NCBI GenBank assembly: GCA_938012815.1
Contig: CALLVV010000032.1
Location: 1-32,583, forward strand
DNA length: 32,583 bases
Direction: 5' to 3'
Source of the DNA: an uncultured Propionibacteriaceae bacterium
Lineage (GTDB): Bacteria; Actinomycetota; Actinomycetes; Propionibacteriales; Propionibacteriaceae
Under the pieces are notes generated by a model that saw nothing but the letters and a program-made list of their open reading frames with translations, was not told the origin of the DNA and made no database searches. A program made the translations under genes and the position numbers. Below are positions 1-7,438 of the stretch, piece by piece; the first letter of the stretch is position 1, and every line of letters starts with the position of its first letter.

Positions 1-33
1 GCTCGGCAGGTGCTGAACCAGCAACTGCCGAGC
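1..33 (-). terminator. Long imperfect hairpin downstream of the Bax-inhibitor-like gene
   Basis: Bases 1-9 (GCTCGGCAG) pair with 25-33 (CTGCCGAGC). Inside, after a 1x1 mismatch (10/24), 11-15 (TGCTG) pair with 19-23 (CAGCA) around an AAC loop. The structure lies 38 nt beyond the stop of the minus-strand gene at 72. No T-run follows on either strand, so an intrinsic terminator is an inference. It sits at the window edge and could also belong to the unseen neighbour. Confidence 0.5.
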
Positions 34-71
34 CGCTGATCACCGGGTCCCGGAGCAGCCCGTTTACCGGG

Positions 72-878
72 TCAATCCCTGAAGTAGGACAGGATGCGCA
101 GGATCTCGACGTAGAGCCACACCATGGTGACGGTGATGGCGAAGGCCGCCCGCCACGACTCCTGGGCCGGGGCCTGGGATGCTATGCCGCGCTCGACGTA
201 GTCGAAGTCCATCACCAGGTTGAACACGGCCAGGCACACGGCCAGGATCGAGACGCCGATCGCCAGCAGACCGGCGTTGCTGCCCACGGCCCGCAGCCCG
301 GTGTTGATGCCGAACACGGCGAGCACGAAGTTCACCAGGAAAACGCCCACGAGGGCCGTGGTTCCGATGGTCACCATCTTCCGGAACTTGGCGGTGACGC
401 GGATGTTGAAGAACTTGTAGACGGCCAGGGTGGCGGCCGCCGTCACGAAGGTGGCCAGCACCGCGGAGACGACGATGCCGGGCCACTGCATCTCGAAGTA
501 CTTCGAGATGCCACCGATGAACAGACCCTCGAGTGCGGAGTAGACCAGGACACCGGCCACCGGCACCTTGTGCCGGGTCACGACGAGCAGGGAGATGACG
601 AAAGCGCCGAGCCCGCCGACGATCATCGCCGGGAACACGAGGCTGAGCGGCAGCAGCGTGAACGTCGCCGCCGCGGCCGCGAACACCACGAGCAGGGTGA
701 TGGAGGTCTTGGCCAGGACATCGTCCATGGTCATGACACCCGCGGTGGGCTGCGGTTGGGGCTGCACGTACCCGGGCTGCTGCTGGTAGCCGTACGGCTG
801 CTGCGGGTAGCCGTAGGGCTGCTGGTAGGCAGACGGCCGGTTGAAAGCCGAGCTGCGGCTGAACACGGGATTCGCCAT
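72..878 (-). CDS. Bax inhibitor-1/YccA family integral membrane protein
   Basis: A 268-residue protein with a Gln/Tyr/Pro-rich N-terminal tail (about residues 14-45, with repeated QQPYGY units) followed by about seven hydrophobic segments. The order and spacing fit bacterial Bax-inhibitor-1-like proteins: a first helix near 60-80, a paired GLGAFVISLLVV region, a YSALEGLFIGGISKYFE loop, and a last helix ending ILRILSYFRD. The ATG at 878 is preceded by AAGGA at a spacing of 8 nt. The family is linked in other organisms to Ca2+ leak and membrane stress, but its role in actinobacteria is not settled. The low-complexity tail is common in actinobacterial members and probably cytoplasmic. The gene is monocistronic, with purQ starting a separate unit upstream. 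Family assignment is confident; function is not. Confidence 0.88.
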   Translation of the reverse strand: MANPVFSRSSAFNRPSAYQQPYGYPQQPYGYQQQPGYVQPQPQPTAGVMTMDDVLAKTSITLLVVFAAAAATFTLLPLSLVFPAMIVGGLGAFVISLLVVTRHKVPVAGVLVYSALEGLFIGGISKYFEMQWPGIVVSAVLATFVTAAATLAVYKFFNIRVTAKFRKMVTIGTTALVGVFLVNFVLAVFGINTGLRAVGSNAGLLAIGVSILAVCLAVFNLVMDFDYVERGIASQAPAQESWRAAFAITVTMVWLYVEILRILSYFRD

Positions 879-1024
879 GTTGGGTTTCCTTCAGAATCGC
901 GATGACTTTTGCCTTCAAGTGTATGTGATCCCACTGACGAGGGCGCGGGCACAACTGCTTCGCGCGATTGAGCCGATCACGGCGCTCCCGGCCGGGGTCG
1001 CTTCGCAGGGACCGGTGAGGACGT

Positions 1025-1699
1025 TCAGGCGCGGGCAGTGAGGAACTGGATCAGCGACTCGAAGAACCTGCGCCCATCCAGCGACACCCCGGTCAGCGCC
1101 TCGACGTTGTGTTCCGGGTGAGGCATCAGACCGACGACGTTGCCATGCTCGTTGGTGATACCGGCGATGTCGTTGGCAGAGCCGTTGGGGTTGTCGAGGT
1201 AGCGGAAAACCACCTGGGCGTTGTCCTCGAGGCGTTTCAGGGTCTCGGGGGCGGCCTGGTAGTTGCCCTCACCGTTCTTCAAAGCGATGACGATCTCCGC
1301 ACCCTTGGTGAAACCGCAGGTCCAGGTGGTGTCGATGGATTCGACGCGGAGGCGCTCGTCGCGGCAGATGAAGTGCTGGTCGACGTTGCGGATCATGGCC
1401 CCGTCGAGGAGGTGGGCCTCGCAGAGCAGCTGGAACCCGTTGCAGATCCCCAGCACGGGAAGGCCCTTGTTCGCGGCATCGATGACGGTGCCCATCACGG
1501 GGCTGAACCGCGCGATGGCACCGCAGCGCAGGTAGTCACCGTAGGAGAACCCGCCCGGGAGAATGATGGCATCCACGCCGTCGATGGAGTCCGATCCGTG
1601 CCACAGCGGGACAGCCTCGGCACCGCACAGCCTCACGGCACGCAGCGCGTCGTGGTCGTCGAGGGATCCCGGGAAGGTGACAACACCGATGCGGGGCAT
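1025..1699 (-). CDS. purQ: Phosphoribosylformylglycinamidine synthase subunit PurQ (glutaminase)
   Basis: A 224-residue class I glutamine amidotransferase that supplies ammonia from glutamine to PurL for FGAR to FGAM conversion. The nucleophile elbow GICNGFQ places Cys86, and LMPHPEHNVE gives the His194/Glu196 pair. The N-terminus PRIGVVTFPGSLDD is typical of the small PurQ that works with PurS and a small-type PurL. The ATG at 1699 shares its A with the purS stop (TGATG), so the two are translationally coupled; a TTG one codon upstream is also possible but less likely. purL is not in the window. The length is normal for the family. Confidence 0.97.
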   Translation of the reverse strand: MPRIGVVTFPGSLDDHDALRAVRLCGAEAVPLWHGSDSIDGVDAIILPGGFSYGDYLRCGAIARFSPVMGTVIDAANKGLPVLGICNGFQLLCEAHLLDGAMIRNVDQHFICRDERLRVESIDTTWTCGFTKGAEIVIALKNGEGNYQAAPETLKRLEDNAQVVFRYLDNPNGSANDIAGITNEHGNVVGLMPHPEHNVEALTGVSLDGRRFFESLIQFLTARA

Positions 1700-1938
1700 C
1701 AACCGGCCACCACTTCATAGGCTTCTATGACGGTGTTGGCGAGCAGTCTTTCCGCGGCCTGGGAGACCCGTTCCAGGACCTCAGGAGTGATTTCGCCGTC
1801 CACCTCCACCTCGAAACGTTTGCCCTGACGGACGGTCATCCCATCGAATCCGAGGCGTGCGAGGGCACCGGTGACCGCCTTGCCCTGCGGATCGAGGATC
1901 TCGGGTTTGGGCATGACGTTGACGACGACGCGTGGCAT
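1699..1938 (-). CDS. purS: Phosphoribosylformylglycinamidine synthase subunit PurS
   Basis: A 79-residue protein beginning PRVVVNVMPKPEILDPQGKA, the usual PurS start, with the conserved VRQGKRFEVEV core. PurS forms the FGAM synthase complex with PurQ and PurL and helps ammonia channelling. It is the first gene of a purSQ unit and its last base overlaps purQ. There is no ribosome-binding site upstream. Instead TAGGGT (1945-1950, minus strand) ends 6 nt before the ATG, so the transcript is probably leaderless. The gene is divergent from the DUF2510 gene across only 49 bp. Confidence 0.96.
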   Translation of the reverse strand: MPRVVVNVMPKPEILDPQGKAVTGALARLGFDGMTVRQGKRFEVEVDGEITPEVLERVSQAAERLLANTVIEAYEVVAG

Positions 1939-1944
1939 GGCAGC

Positions 1945-1950
1945 ACCCTA
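1945..1950 (-). promoter_or_regulatory. -10 box of a leaderless purS promoter
   Basis: TAGGGT read on the minus strand, followed by exactly six bases (GCTGCC) and then the purS ATG, with no Shine-Dalgarno in between. This is the TANNNT-N6/7-start layout of leaderless actinobacterial mRNAs. No clear -35 is visible. Confidence 0.65.
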
Positions 1951-1973
1951 TCGGGCCAGAACCCGCCTTGTCC

Positions 1974-1979
1974 TACAAT
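1974..1979 (+). promoter_or_regulatory. -10 box of a leaderless promoter for the DUF2510 gene
   Basis: TACAAT with eight bases to the ATG at 1988 and no purine-rich ribosome-binding site. It lies back-to-back with the purS promoter inside a 49-bp divergent intergenic region, so both -35 regions would overlap and the two units may compete for polymerase. Confidence 0.6.
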
Positions 1980-1987
1980 TTCATGCC

Positions 1988-2845
1988 ATGTCGCTACCCG
2001 GTTGGTATCCGGATCCCGAGGATCCCGAAAACCGCATGCGTTACTGGGACGGCAGCGCATGGAAGGGCGGCTCCGAGCCCCGGCGAACCACGACGACGCC
2101 CGGTTCTCCCGGCCGGAAGGGCGGCTTGGTGATGTGGGTCGTGCTGGCGGTGGGGGTCGTCGCGGTTGCGCTGCTGGTGTGGAGCGTGCTCGGCCGGGGC
2201 CTCCAACCAACCACTCCCGCGGACACCGTGTCCACCAAACCGACGGGCAGCGCCTGGGATGAGCAGGCGCCGGATTCGCCCTCCCCATCCCCGACGGCAC
2301 TGGATCCCAGCGGTGGACAACAGGTGCCCTGCCCGCGGGTCGACGTCAGGACGACGTCCTCGACGGATGGTTCCCGGCTGACGGCCGCCGGCCTCAGCGT
2401 CCCGACCCCGTCGGGCGGAACCAACGCCACGGGCATCTCCCAACTGCTGACCGACGCCACCGCCCGCATCTACCAGTATCCGGGCTCCGCCTGGGTGTCC
2501 TTCCTGTCCATCGGCAGGGCCCCCGCATCCGAGGGGTTCACCGACCCGGCCACCACCGCCAGGCAGGTCATCGAATGCCACCTGACCGGCGGCAGCTTCG
2601 GGGGTTACGAATCCCACGAGGTACTGGCCTCGGAGGCCGTCACGGTCGATGGCAGGCAGGGACACCGGGTGCGGATTCACGCCGTCAATTCCCGGGCACC
2701 GGCCGGCGGGGCGTTGTTCGTGGCCGTCGCCCTGGACGTCGGCAACCCGGCCGGCCTGGCCGTCTACTGGGGTGGGGCAGTGGACGCCGACGCCGATGCC
2801 GTTGCGATGCTCGACCAGGCCGGGGAAAATCTGCAGGTCGCCTGA
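1988..2845 (+). CDS. DUF2510 domain-containing single-pass membrane protein
   Basis: A 285-residue protein. Residues 2-27 (LPGWYPDPEDPENRMRYWDG, then SAWKG) are a DUF2510 motif, a short Trp/Tyr-rich module found at the N-termini of many actinobacterial membrane proteins. A basic stretch and one membrane helix (about 46-69) follow, then a Pro/Ser/Thr linker and a predicted extracytoplasmic domain with two Cys (in QQVPCPRV and VIECHLTGG). No enzyme motif is seen. The start was chosen at ATG 1988 because the DUF2510 motif begins there and a -10 box lies 8 nt upstream; the frame is open further upstream, but that part overlaps purS. The function is unknown. Confidence 0.82.
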   Translation: MSLPGWYPDPEDPENRMRYWDGSAWKGGSEPRRTTTTPGSPGRKGGLVMWVVLAVGVVAVALLVWSVLGRGLQPTTPADTVSTKPTGSAWDEQAPDSPSPSPTALDPSGGQQVPCPRVDVRTTSSTDGSRLTAAGLSVPTPSGGTNATGISQLLTDATARIYQYPGSAWVSFLSIGRAPASEGFTDPATTARQVIECHLTGGSFGGYESHEVLASEAVTVDGRQGHRVRIHAVNSRAPAGGALFVAVALDVGNPAGLAVYWGGAVDADADAVAMLDQAGENLQVA

Positions 2846-2854
2846 GAAACCGGG

Positions 2855-3661
2855 TCAGATGAAGGCTGCGCGGAAGGGTTCGAGCACGTTCTGGTCCCTC
2901 GTCCGGTCGAGGATGGCGAAGACCGCCAGGTCGAAGGCCCCGGAGAACGGACCGGCCAGCAGGTCACGGAAGGTGGCGGCGACGAAACCGGGATCGTTGC
3001 GGAAGACCCCGCACCCCCAGGCGCCGAGCACCAGGTTCCGGTGGCCGTGGTCGTGGGCGACGACCAGCACCCGGCGGGCGCGTTCACGCAGCGCCGCCTC
3101 GAGCCGCGCCGTCTCCCCGGGGGTGCGCCACTTCGCTACTCCCGCGTTGGGGGCGGGGGCGGTGATGATGGCCGTCCGCCACGGCTGGTCGACGAGGGAG
3201 TCGTCTCCGCCCCGGAACACCGGCACGGCGGGTGAATAGATCATCGCGTGGGTGTAGGACCGCTCGTGGTCGCGGTTGAAGCGGTACATGTCGCGATCGC
3301 GAATGCAGGCGTAGAGGGCGCTGTTGCGGGCGAGTTCCTCCTCCTGGGCCTGCGCGCCCAGCAGGAAACCCCCGCCCGGGTGCTTGGCGGAGGCGAAGTT
3401 CAGCGCGACGGGATCCGCATCCCGCAACTGGTGGGCGGCCTTGAGGGTACCTGCCTGATACACCTCGACGTGCACTCTCCCGGGTTTCGGCTCCGGATTC
3501 GGGAGTTCGGCGTCGGGGGCGTACTCGACGGTCCCCGCGACGGCGTGCTCGATCTGTTCGCGCAGCTCGACGCGTTCACCGCGGCCGTTGAGGTAGAAGC
3601 CGCGGTCGATGATCTCGACGGTCTCACGGGCCAGCGCCGCGAGATGGTCCCGGTGCATCAT
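2855..3661 (-). CDS. TIGR02452 family protein, bacterial-type poly(ADP-ribose) glycohydrolase-like macrodomain
   Basis: A 268-residue protein. The PARG signature GGG-X6-8-QEE is intact: Gly96-98, seven residues, then Gln106-Glu107-Glu108, within HPGGGFLLGAQAQEEEL. The N-terminal helix region, the ALNFASAKHPGGG strand-loop and the C-terminal NLVLGAWGCGVFRNDP macrodomain strand match TIGR02452/DUF2263 proteins. Such enzymes hydrolyse ADP-ribose chains; bacterial members such as that of Thermomonospora curvata are catalytically active PARGs. No ADP-ribosyltransferase or NADAR partner is seen nearby. The gene starts 7 bp after purC ends. Its TATGAT -10 box overlaps the purC stop, giving a possible leaderless transcript. 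ATG ATG at 3661/3658 makes the exact start uncertain by one codon. Confidence 0.88.
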   Translation of the reverse strand: MMHRDHLAALARETVEIIDRGFYLNGRGERVELREQIEHAVAGTVEYAPDAELPNPEPKPGRVHVEVYQAGTLKAAHQLRDADPVALNFASAKHPGGGFLLGAQAQEEELARNSALYACIRDRDMYRFNRDHERSYTHAMIYSPAVPVFRGGDDSLVDQPWRTAIITAPAPNAGVAKWRTPGETARLEAALRERARRVLVVAHDHGHRNLVLGAWGCGVFRNDPGFVAATFRDLLAGPFSGAFDLAVFAILDRTRDQNVLEPFRAAFI

Positions 3662-3667
3662 TCAGCG

Positions 3668-3673
3668 ATCATA
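3668..3673 (-). promoter_or_regulatory. -10 box of a leaderless promoter for the PARG-like gene
   Basis: TATGAT on the minus strand, then six bases (CGCTGA), then the ATG at 3661. The box overlaps the purC stop codon (3669-3671), so the gene could be expressed independently of purC as well as by read-through. Confidence 0.6.
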
Positions 3674-4544
3674 CGGCAGGGGTTTCCCGGAACGACCGGC
3701 CGGTCAGGCGTTCGTATGCCTCGATGTAGCGGGCGCGGGTGGCCTCGACCACCTCGGCGGGCAGCTCCGGCGGGGTCGTCTCCCGGTCCCATCCGGACTC
3801 CTCGGCCAGCCAGTCGCGGACGTACTGCTTGTCGAAGCTGGGCAGCGACTCCCCCGGCCTCCACAGGTCCGCGTCCCAGAACCGCGACGAGTCGGGGGTG
3901 AGCACCTCGTCGGCCAGGACGAGGGTTCCGTCGTCGCGGCGCCCGAACTCGAACTTGGTGTCGGCCAGGATGATGCCCCGCCCGGCGGCGATCCGCTCGG
4001 CCCGCGCGTACACCTTCAGGGTGAGGTCGCGCAGCCGGACGGCCAGGTCGTCGCCGTGGAGGTGGGCGATCGTGGCGAGGTCGACGTTCTCGTCGTGCTC
4101 CCCCAGTTCGGCCTTGATGGCAGGGGTGAAGATCGGGGCCGGGAGCTTGTCCCCGTCACGCAGCCCGTCGGGCAGCGGCACCCCGCACACCGTCCGCGAC
4201 CGCTGGTACTCGGCCCAGCCGGATCCGGTGAGATAGCCGCGCGCCACGCACTCGACCGGCACCATGTCGAGTTTCTCCACGACGATGGCGCGGCCCCTGA
4301 CCACGTCGGGAACGTCCGCGGAGACGACGTGGTCGGGCACCAGATCGCGCAGCCGTTCGAACCACCACAGCGACAGCTGCGTGAGCACGGCCCCTTTGTC
4401 AGGGATGGGGGTGGGCAGGACGTGGTCGAAGGCGGAGATGTTGTCGGTGGCCACCATCAGCACCTCACCTCCGGGCAACGCGTACATCTCACGCACCTTC
4501 CCGGCATGGATGAGGGGCAGACCAAGCGATTCGAACTGGCTCAC
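3669..4544 (-). CDS. purC: Phosphoribosylaminoimidazole-succinocarboxamide (SAICAR) synthase PurC
   Basis: A 291-residue enzyme that joins CAIR and aspartate with ATP in de novo purine synthesis. Landmarks in order are HAGKVREMYALPGGEVLMVATD, NISAFDHVLPTPIPDKGAVL, VPVECVARGYLTGSGW, LADTKFEFGRRDDGT, LADEVLTPDSSRFWD and SFDKQYVRDWL. These cover the ATP-binding and substrate-binding motifs of PurC, and the length fits actinobacterial members. The start is a GTG at 4544. TAGGCT lies six bases upstream and there is no ribosome-binding site, suggesting a leaderless mRNA. It stands apart from the other pur genes, with a palindromic repeat region upstream. Confidence 0.97.
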   Translation of the reverse strand: MSQFESLGLPLIHAGKVREMYALPGGEVLMVATDNISAFDHVLPTPIPDKGAVLTQLSLWWFERLRDLVPDHVVSADVPDVVRGRAIVVEKLDMVPVECVARGYLTGSGWAEYQRSRTVCGVPLPDGLRDGDKLPAPIFTPAIKAELGEHDENVDLATIAHLHGDDLAVRLRDLTLKVYARAERIAAGRGIILADTKFEFGRRDDGTLVLADEVLTPDSSRFWDADLWRPGESLPSFDKQYVRDWLAEESGWDRETTPPELPAEVVEATRARYIEAYERLTGRSFRETPAV

Positions 4545-4550
4545 GACACC

Positions 4551-4556
4551 AGCCTA
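4551..4556 (-). promoter_or_regulatory. -10 box of a leaderless purC promoter
   Basis: TAGGCT on the minus strand, six bases (GGTGTC) to the GTG start of purC. It is the same hexamer at the same distance as upstream of purD. Confidence 0.65.
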
Positions 4557-4560
4557 GGGG

Positions 4561-4725
4561 CTCCGCTGCCGGACGGCGGGAAACGCCTGCCTTGCAGTCG
4601 TGTGCTTGCGCTGTAGCGCAGGCACACGACCACAGGACAAGCGTTTCCGGATGGAAGACAGGCGAACGGCAAGAAGGCAGGCAAACGATAGGAAGACAGG
4701 CGTTTCCGGCGGGAGGGCAGGCCAC
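4561..4725. repeat. REP-like palindromic repeat region between purC and the FtsX permease
   Basis: The core is a hairpin at 4597-4630: GTCGTGTGCTTGCGCT and AGCGCAGGCACACGAC form a 16-bp stem with one G-T wobble and a GT loop. Flanking it are copies of CAGGCGTTTCCGGCGGG-like units: inverted at 4573-4592 (GCGGGAAACGCCTGCC), direct at 4640-4650 (AAGCGTTTCCGG) and direct at 4696-4712. Degenerate GGAAGACAGGC units lie between them (4653, 4691). The nested symmetry looks like a bacterial interspersed palindromic element. It could also act as a two-way transcription barrier between the permease end and purC. Confidence 0.6.
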
Positions 4726-4728
4726 CCG

Positions 4729-6627
4729 TCAGGCCCGTCCCGGATCGCCCCCTGCCGCCAGGAACGCACCGAAAGCGTTTCCTGCGATTAGAAAGGCACT
4801 CATGAACCCGAAGGCGCCGAGGGTCTGCGACAGCACATCGACGATCGCGGGTCCGACCAGGGATGCGTCGCCGAGCGCGTATCGCGCGCCGAGCCCCAGC
4901 AGCGTCCCGAGGATCAGGATCGCCGAGGTGACCAGCAGGATCACCGCCTCCACCGCGACCACTCCCATCACTCCCCCACGACCGACACCGAGCGAGCGCA
5001 GGGTGGAGTATTCGCGACGACGTCCTAGGTTCGATGCGATGGCCATCTGGGTCATACCGACCAGGCTCATCAGATAGATGGTCCCGAACAGGCCGATGTT
5101 CGAATTGGCGGTGGCGACGTGCCGGGCCTCCAGGCGTCGTTGCACGTAACCGGGCACGTCCGTGACGGAGCCCGCCACCGAGTTCTCATCGAGTTTCCCG
5201 GCGAGCTCCCCGGTGTCGCTGGTTCCGTTCACGAAGACCGTCGGCGGCCCGGCGCGGCCGCCGGTCATTGCCGCGAGCTGCGTCCAGTCGAGGAAGAGAC
5301 CGTCGTTGACGGGGTCGCGGACGACCGCCACCACTCTCAGGGTGACCGGCTTCCCGGCCGCGTCGTCGAGGGTGTAGGTGTCACCGACCTCGTCGCCCTT
5401 CTCGCTGGATGCGATGGACTTGCCACCGACCTGTGAGAGATCCCCGGAGACCACCTGCTGGCTCCACAGCTCCGCGTACGCCACCGGGTCGACGAAGTTC
5501 AGGTATTTCAGTTCGAGATTCCCGGCGGGATCGGCCACGGGCCGAATCGCGGAGGTGTGCCGCGCGATGGTGGATGCGCTGCCGCCGATGAGATCCACCA
5601 CCCGGTCCGCACTCGCCGCATCCGGCACGGACACCACGGCCGTCGCGGTGAGCAGCTCGCCGTACGCCCTGAAAGTCCGATGCTCGTCAACCGCGTTTCC
5701 GATGTGGAAACCACCGAGCAGCCCGACCGCGAGGATGAACGGCATCGCGACACCGACGTAACGGCGGCGGTCCTTGGAGGCCCGCCCGGCCGCCAGCATG
5801 GCGGGACCGGACATGATGGGCGCCAGCACCCTCCCGGCCAGCCAGGTGACCACGGGCACGAGGAAGGGAGCCAGGGCCAGCAAGGGCACGACCGCGATCA
5901 CCGGCACCAGGATCGCCAGACCCGCATCGCTGTCCGGACCGATCAGCACCACACCGCACACGCACGCCCCGGCCACGATCAGCCGTCCCGCGACCTGCAG
6001 GGGCCGCATTCGCCCGGACAGCGGATCGGCGCTGCCGATCAGATCCCCCCGGGTGGCACTCCTCGCGGCCAGCAGGCCGGCCGTCGCGGAGGTGAGAACC
6101 AGGACCGCCGTCACCACCACGATAGGAAGCGCCTGCACGGAGGTATCGAGCCCGACCCTGCTGAACATCCCGACCGTCTTCAGCATCTCGAAGAAGGGCG
6201 AGGCGAGCGCACCTCCCAGCAGCGCCGACGGCGCGGAGGCCACCAGGGCGAGCGTCGCGCATTCCAGGAAGGCCATGACGCAGACGTGCCACCGGCCGGC
6301 CCCGGCCAGCCGCAGCAACGCCAGTTCCCGCTGCCGGAGCGAGACGACCTGCTTCACGGCCGAGAACACCAGGAAACCGGAGATGACGATGGCCAGTCCG
6401 CACATCGCCGTCAGCAGCCAGCCGGCCAGCTGCGCGGTTTTCGTCACCTGCTCGCGGGCCAGGCCGTCGGCGAAGACCCGTCCGGGATCGCCGAAAGCCG
6501 CCGCGACGGTCGTCTCGGCGCCCGTGACCACCGCCGTGGCGGCGATGGTGAAGGCACATCCGGCGTACAACCCCAGGTGGCGCACCACCAGCCGCGTCGA
6601 CAGGTGGATCATCTCCAGGGCCCTCAT
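4729..6627 (-). CDS. FtsX-like ABC transporter permease
   Basis: A 632-residue membrane protein. An N-terminal helix (about 15-35) is followed by a three-helix FtsX/MacB-type block (about 65-190, including the SLRQRELALLRLAGA coupling motif), further helices around 205-265 and an extracytoplasmic region (about 320-500). A second FtsX block (about 510-625) carries RRREYSTLRSLGVGRGG. The two REx(A/S)xLRxLG motifs are the cytoplasmic elbows that contact the ATPase. The ATG overlaps the stop of the upstream ATPase gene (ATGA, 6624-6627), so it was built to be coupled to that partner. The partner is truncated here, so the permease may be unpowered and possibly unexpressed. The substrate is unknown. 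Confidence 0.88.
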   Translation of the reverse strand: MRALEMIHLSTRLVVRHLGLYAGCAFTIAATAVVTGAETTVAAAFGDPGRVFADGLAREQVTKTAQLAGWLLTAMCGLAIVISGFLVFSAVKQVVSLRQRELALLRLAGAGRWHVCVMAFLECATLALVASAPSALLGGALASPFFEMLKTVGMFSRVGLDTSVQALPIVVVTAVLVLTSATAGLLAARSATRGDLIGSADPLSGRMRPLQVAGRLIVAGACVCGVVLIGPDSDAGLAILVPVIAVVPLLALAPFLVPVVTWLAGRVLAPIMSGPAMLAAGRASKDRRRYVGVAMPFILAVGLLGGFHIGNAVDEHRTFRAYGELLTATAVVSVPDAASADRVVDLIGGSASTIARHTSAIRPVADPAGNLELKYLNFVDPVAYAELWSQQVVSGDLSQVGGKSIASSEKGDEVGDTYTLDDAAGKPVTLRVVAVVRDPVNDGLFLDWTQLAAMTGGRAGPPTVFVNGTSDTGELAGKLDENSVAGSVTDVPGYVQRRLEARHVATANSNIGLFGTIYLMSLVGMTQMAIASNLGRRREYSTLRSLGVGRGGVMGVVAVEAVILLVTSAILILGTLLGLGARYALGDASLVGPAIVDVLSQTLGAFGFMSAFLIAGNAFGAFLAAGGDPGRA

Positions 6628-6836
6628 GAGCGCGCCTCCAGATCGGTGAGCCTGGCGGCGATGTCGCGGGCCCCGAGACCGCTGCGGTCATCCACGATCA
6701 CGCCGTCGTACAGGAAGAGCACTCGCGATGCCGCGGCGGCGACGGTCGGATCGTGGGTGACGACCACGACGGTGCTCCCAAGCGCCGGGAGCGCGGCGAA
6801 ATGTTCCAGCACCTCCCGCCGGGATGCGCTGTCCAG
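6624..6836 (-). pseudogene. 3' remnant of the ABC ATPase gene partnering the FtsX permease
   Basis: Only about the last 70 codons are recognisable: LDSASRREVLEHF (the stretch just after the Walker B Asp-Glu of MacB/LolD-type ATPases), the switch-His strand STVVVVTHDPTVA with its His, then a typical C-terminal end (FLYDGVIVDDRSG). Walker A, Q-loop, the LSGGQ signature and the Walker B Asp-Glu are absent. The frame stays open upstream to 7082, but that part is antisense to an unrelated permease fragment and does not resemble an ATPase. Loss of the 5' two-thirds occurred at a breakpoint near 6833-6841. A complete ATPase elsewhere could still serve the permease. Confidence 0.85.
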
Positions 6837-7377
6837 CATCTCCTCGAAGGCGCTGCTCACCGGGAAGATCATCGGCAACTCCGCTGCGGCACTGGCGCAG
6901 ATCCTCGCCATCGCGGCCACTGTCCTCGGAGGACTGGCGATCAACGGCAGCGTCCTGCCGGTGGCAAACCTGGTGTGGCCCATCGTCTGGTTCGTCGTCC
7001 TGTTCCTGTTCGGGTTCGTGATGATCGCATCCCTGTACGCGGCGGCCGCCGCGCTGGTCTCCCGCACCGAGGACCTCAACACCGCGCTGCAGCCCCTCAG
7101 CTGGCTGGTGATGCTGCCCTACCTCGGCGTTGCATTCGGCACCAGCAATCCCCTGGCCATGACGGTGATGAGCTACATCCCGTTCTCCGCCCCGGTTGCC
7201 GTTCCGGTGCGTATCTTCCTCGGCCAGAGCGCCGGCTGGGAACCATTCGTCTCGCTGGCGCTGCTCATCCTCACCACCGTCGCAGCGGTCTGGTTCGCGG
7301 CCCGGATCTACGACCGCGGACTGCTGCGCACCGGCAAACCCATGAAGTGGCGGGAGGCCCTCACTGCTGCCTCGTGA
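6837..7377 (+). pseudogene. 3' remnant of an ABC-2 type (NatB-like) permease
   Basis: From about 6838 the plus strand reads ISSKALLTGKIIGNS, matching the (S)xxALLxGKxLGN coupling motif of NatB-like ABC-2 permeases. Some 165 residues with about five membrane helices follow, ending LLRTGKPMKWREAL and a TGA at 7375-7377. The N-terminal half, with the first helix and large extracytoplasmic domain, is missing. Upstream in this frame lies only the antisense of the truncated ATPase and FtsX genes. No start codon or ribosome-binding site fits the fragment, so it is probably not expressed. It meets the ATPase remnant head-on, each lacking its 5' part. Confidence 0.85.
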
Positions 7378-7389
7378 CCTTCCCGGAAG

Positions 7390-7430
7390 AAGGGACTGTC
7401 GACCGGACAAGACCCGGTCGGCAGCCCCTT
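7390..7430. terminator. Bidirectional hairpin terminator
   Basis: AAGGGACTGTCGACCGG (7390-7406) pairs with CCGGTCGGCAGCCCCTT (7414-7430). The stem is 17 bp with one mismatch and one G-T wobble, and the loop is seven bases. It lies between the converging ABC-2 remnant and the minus-strand membrane protein gene. The T-runs are short (CTTT on the plus side). Confidence 0.7.
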
Positions 7431-7438
7431 TGACCGTG

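Noticed and set aside
6837..7082. N-terminal extension of the ATPase remnant
   Set aside because: The extension is the antisense of the ABC-2 permease helices and lacks Walker A or any ATPase motif.
5557..7377. Open plus-strand frame running into the ABC-2 permease remnant
   Set aside because: Only the part after about 6838 resembles a protein family. The upstream part is antisense to the FtsX permease and the ATPase remnant, so it is not one fusion protein.
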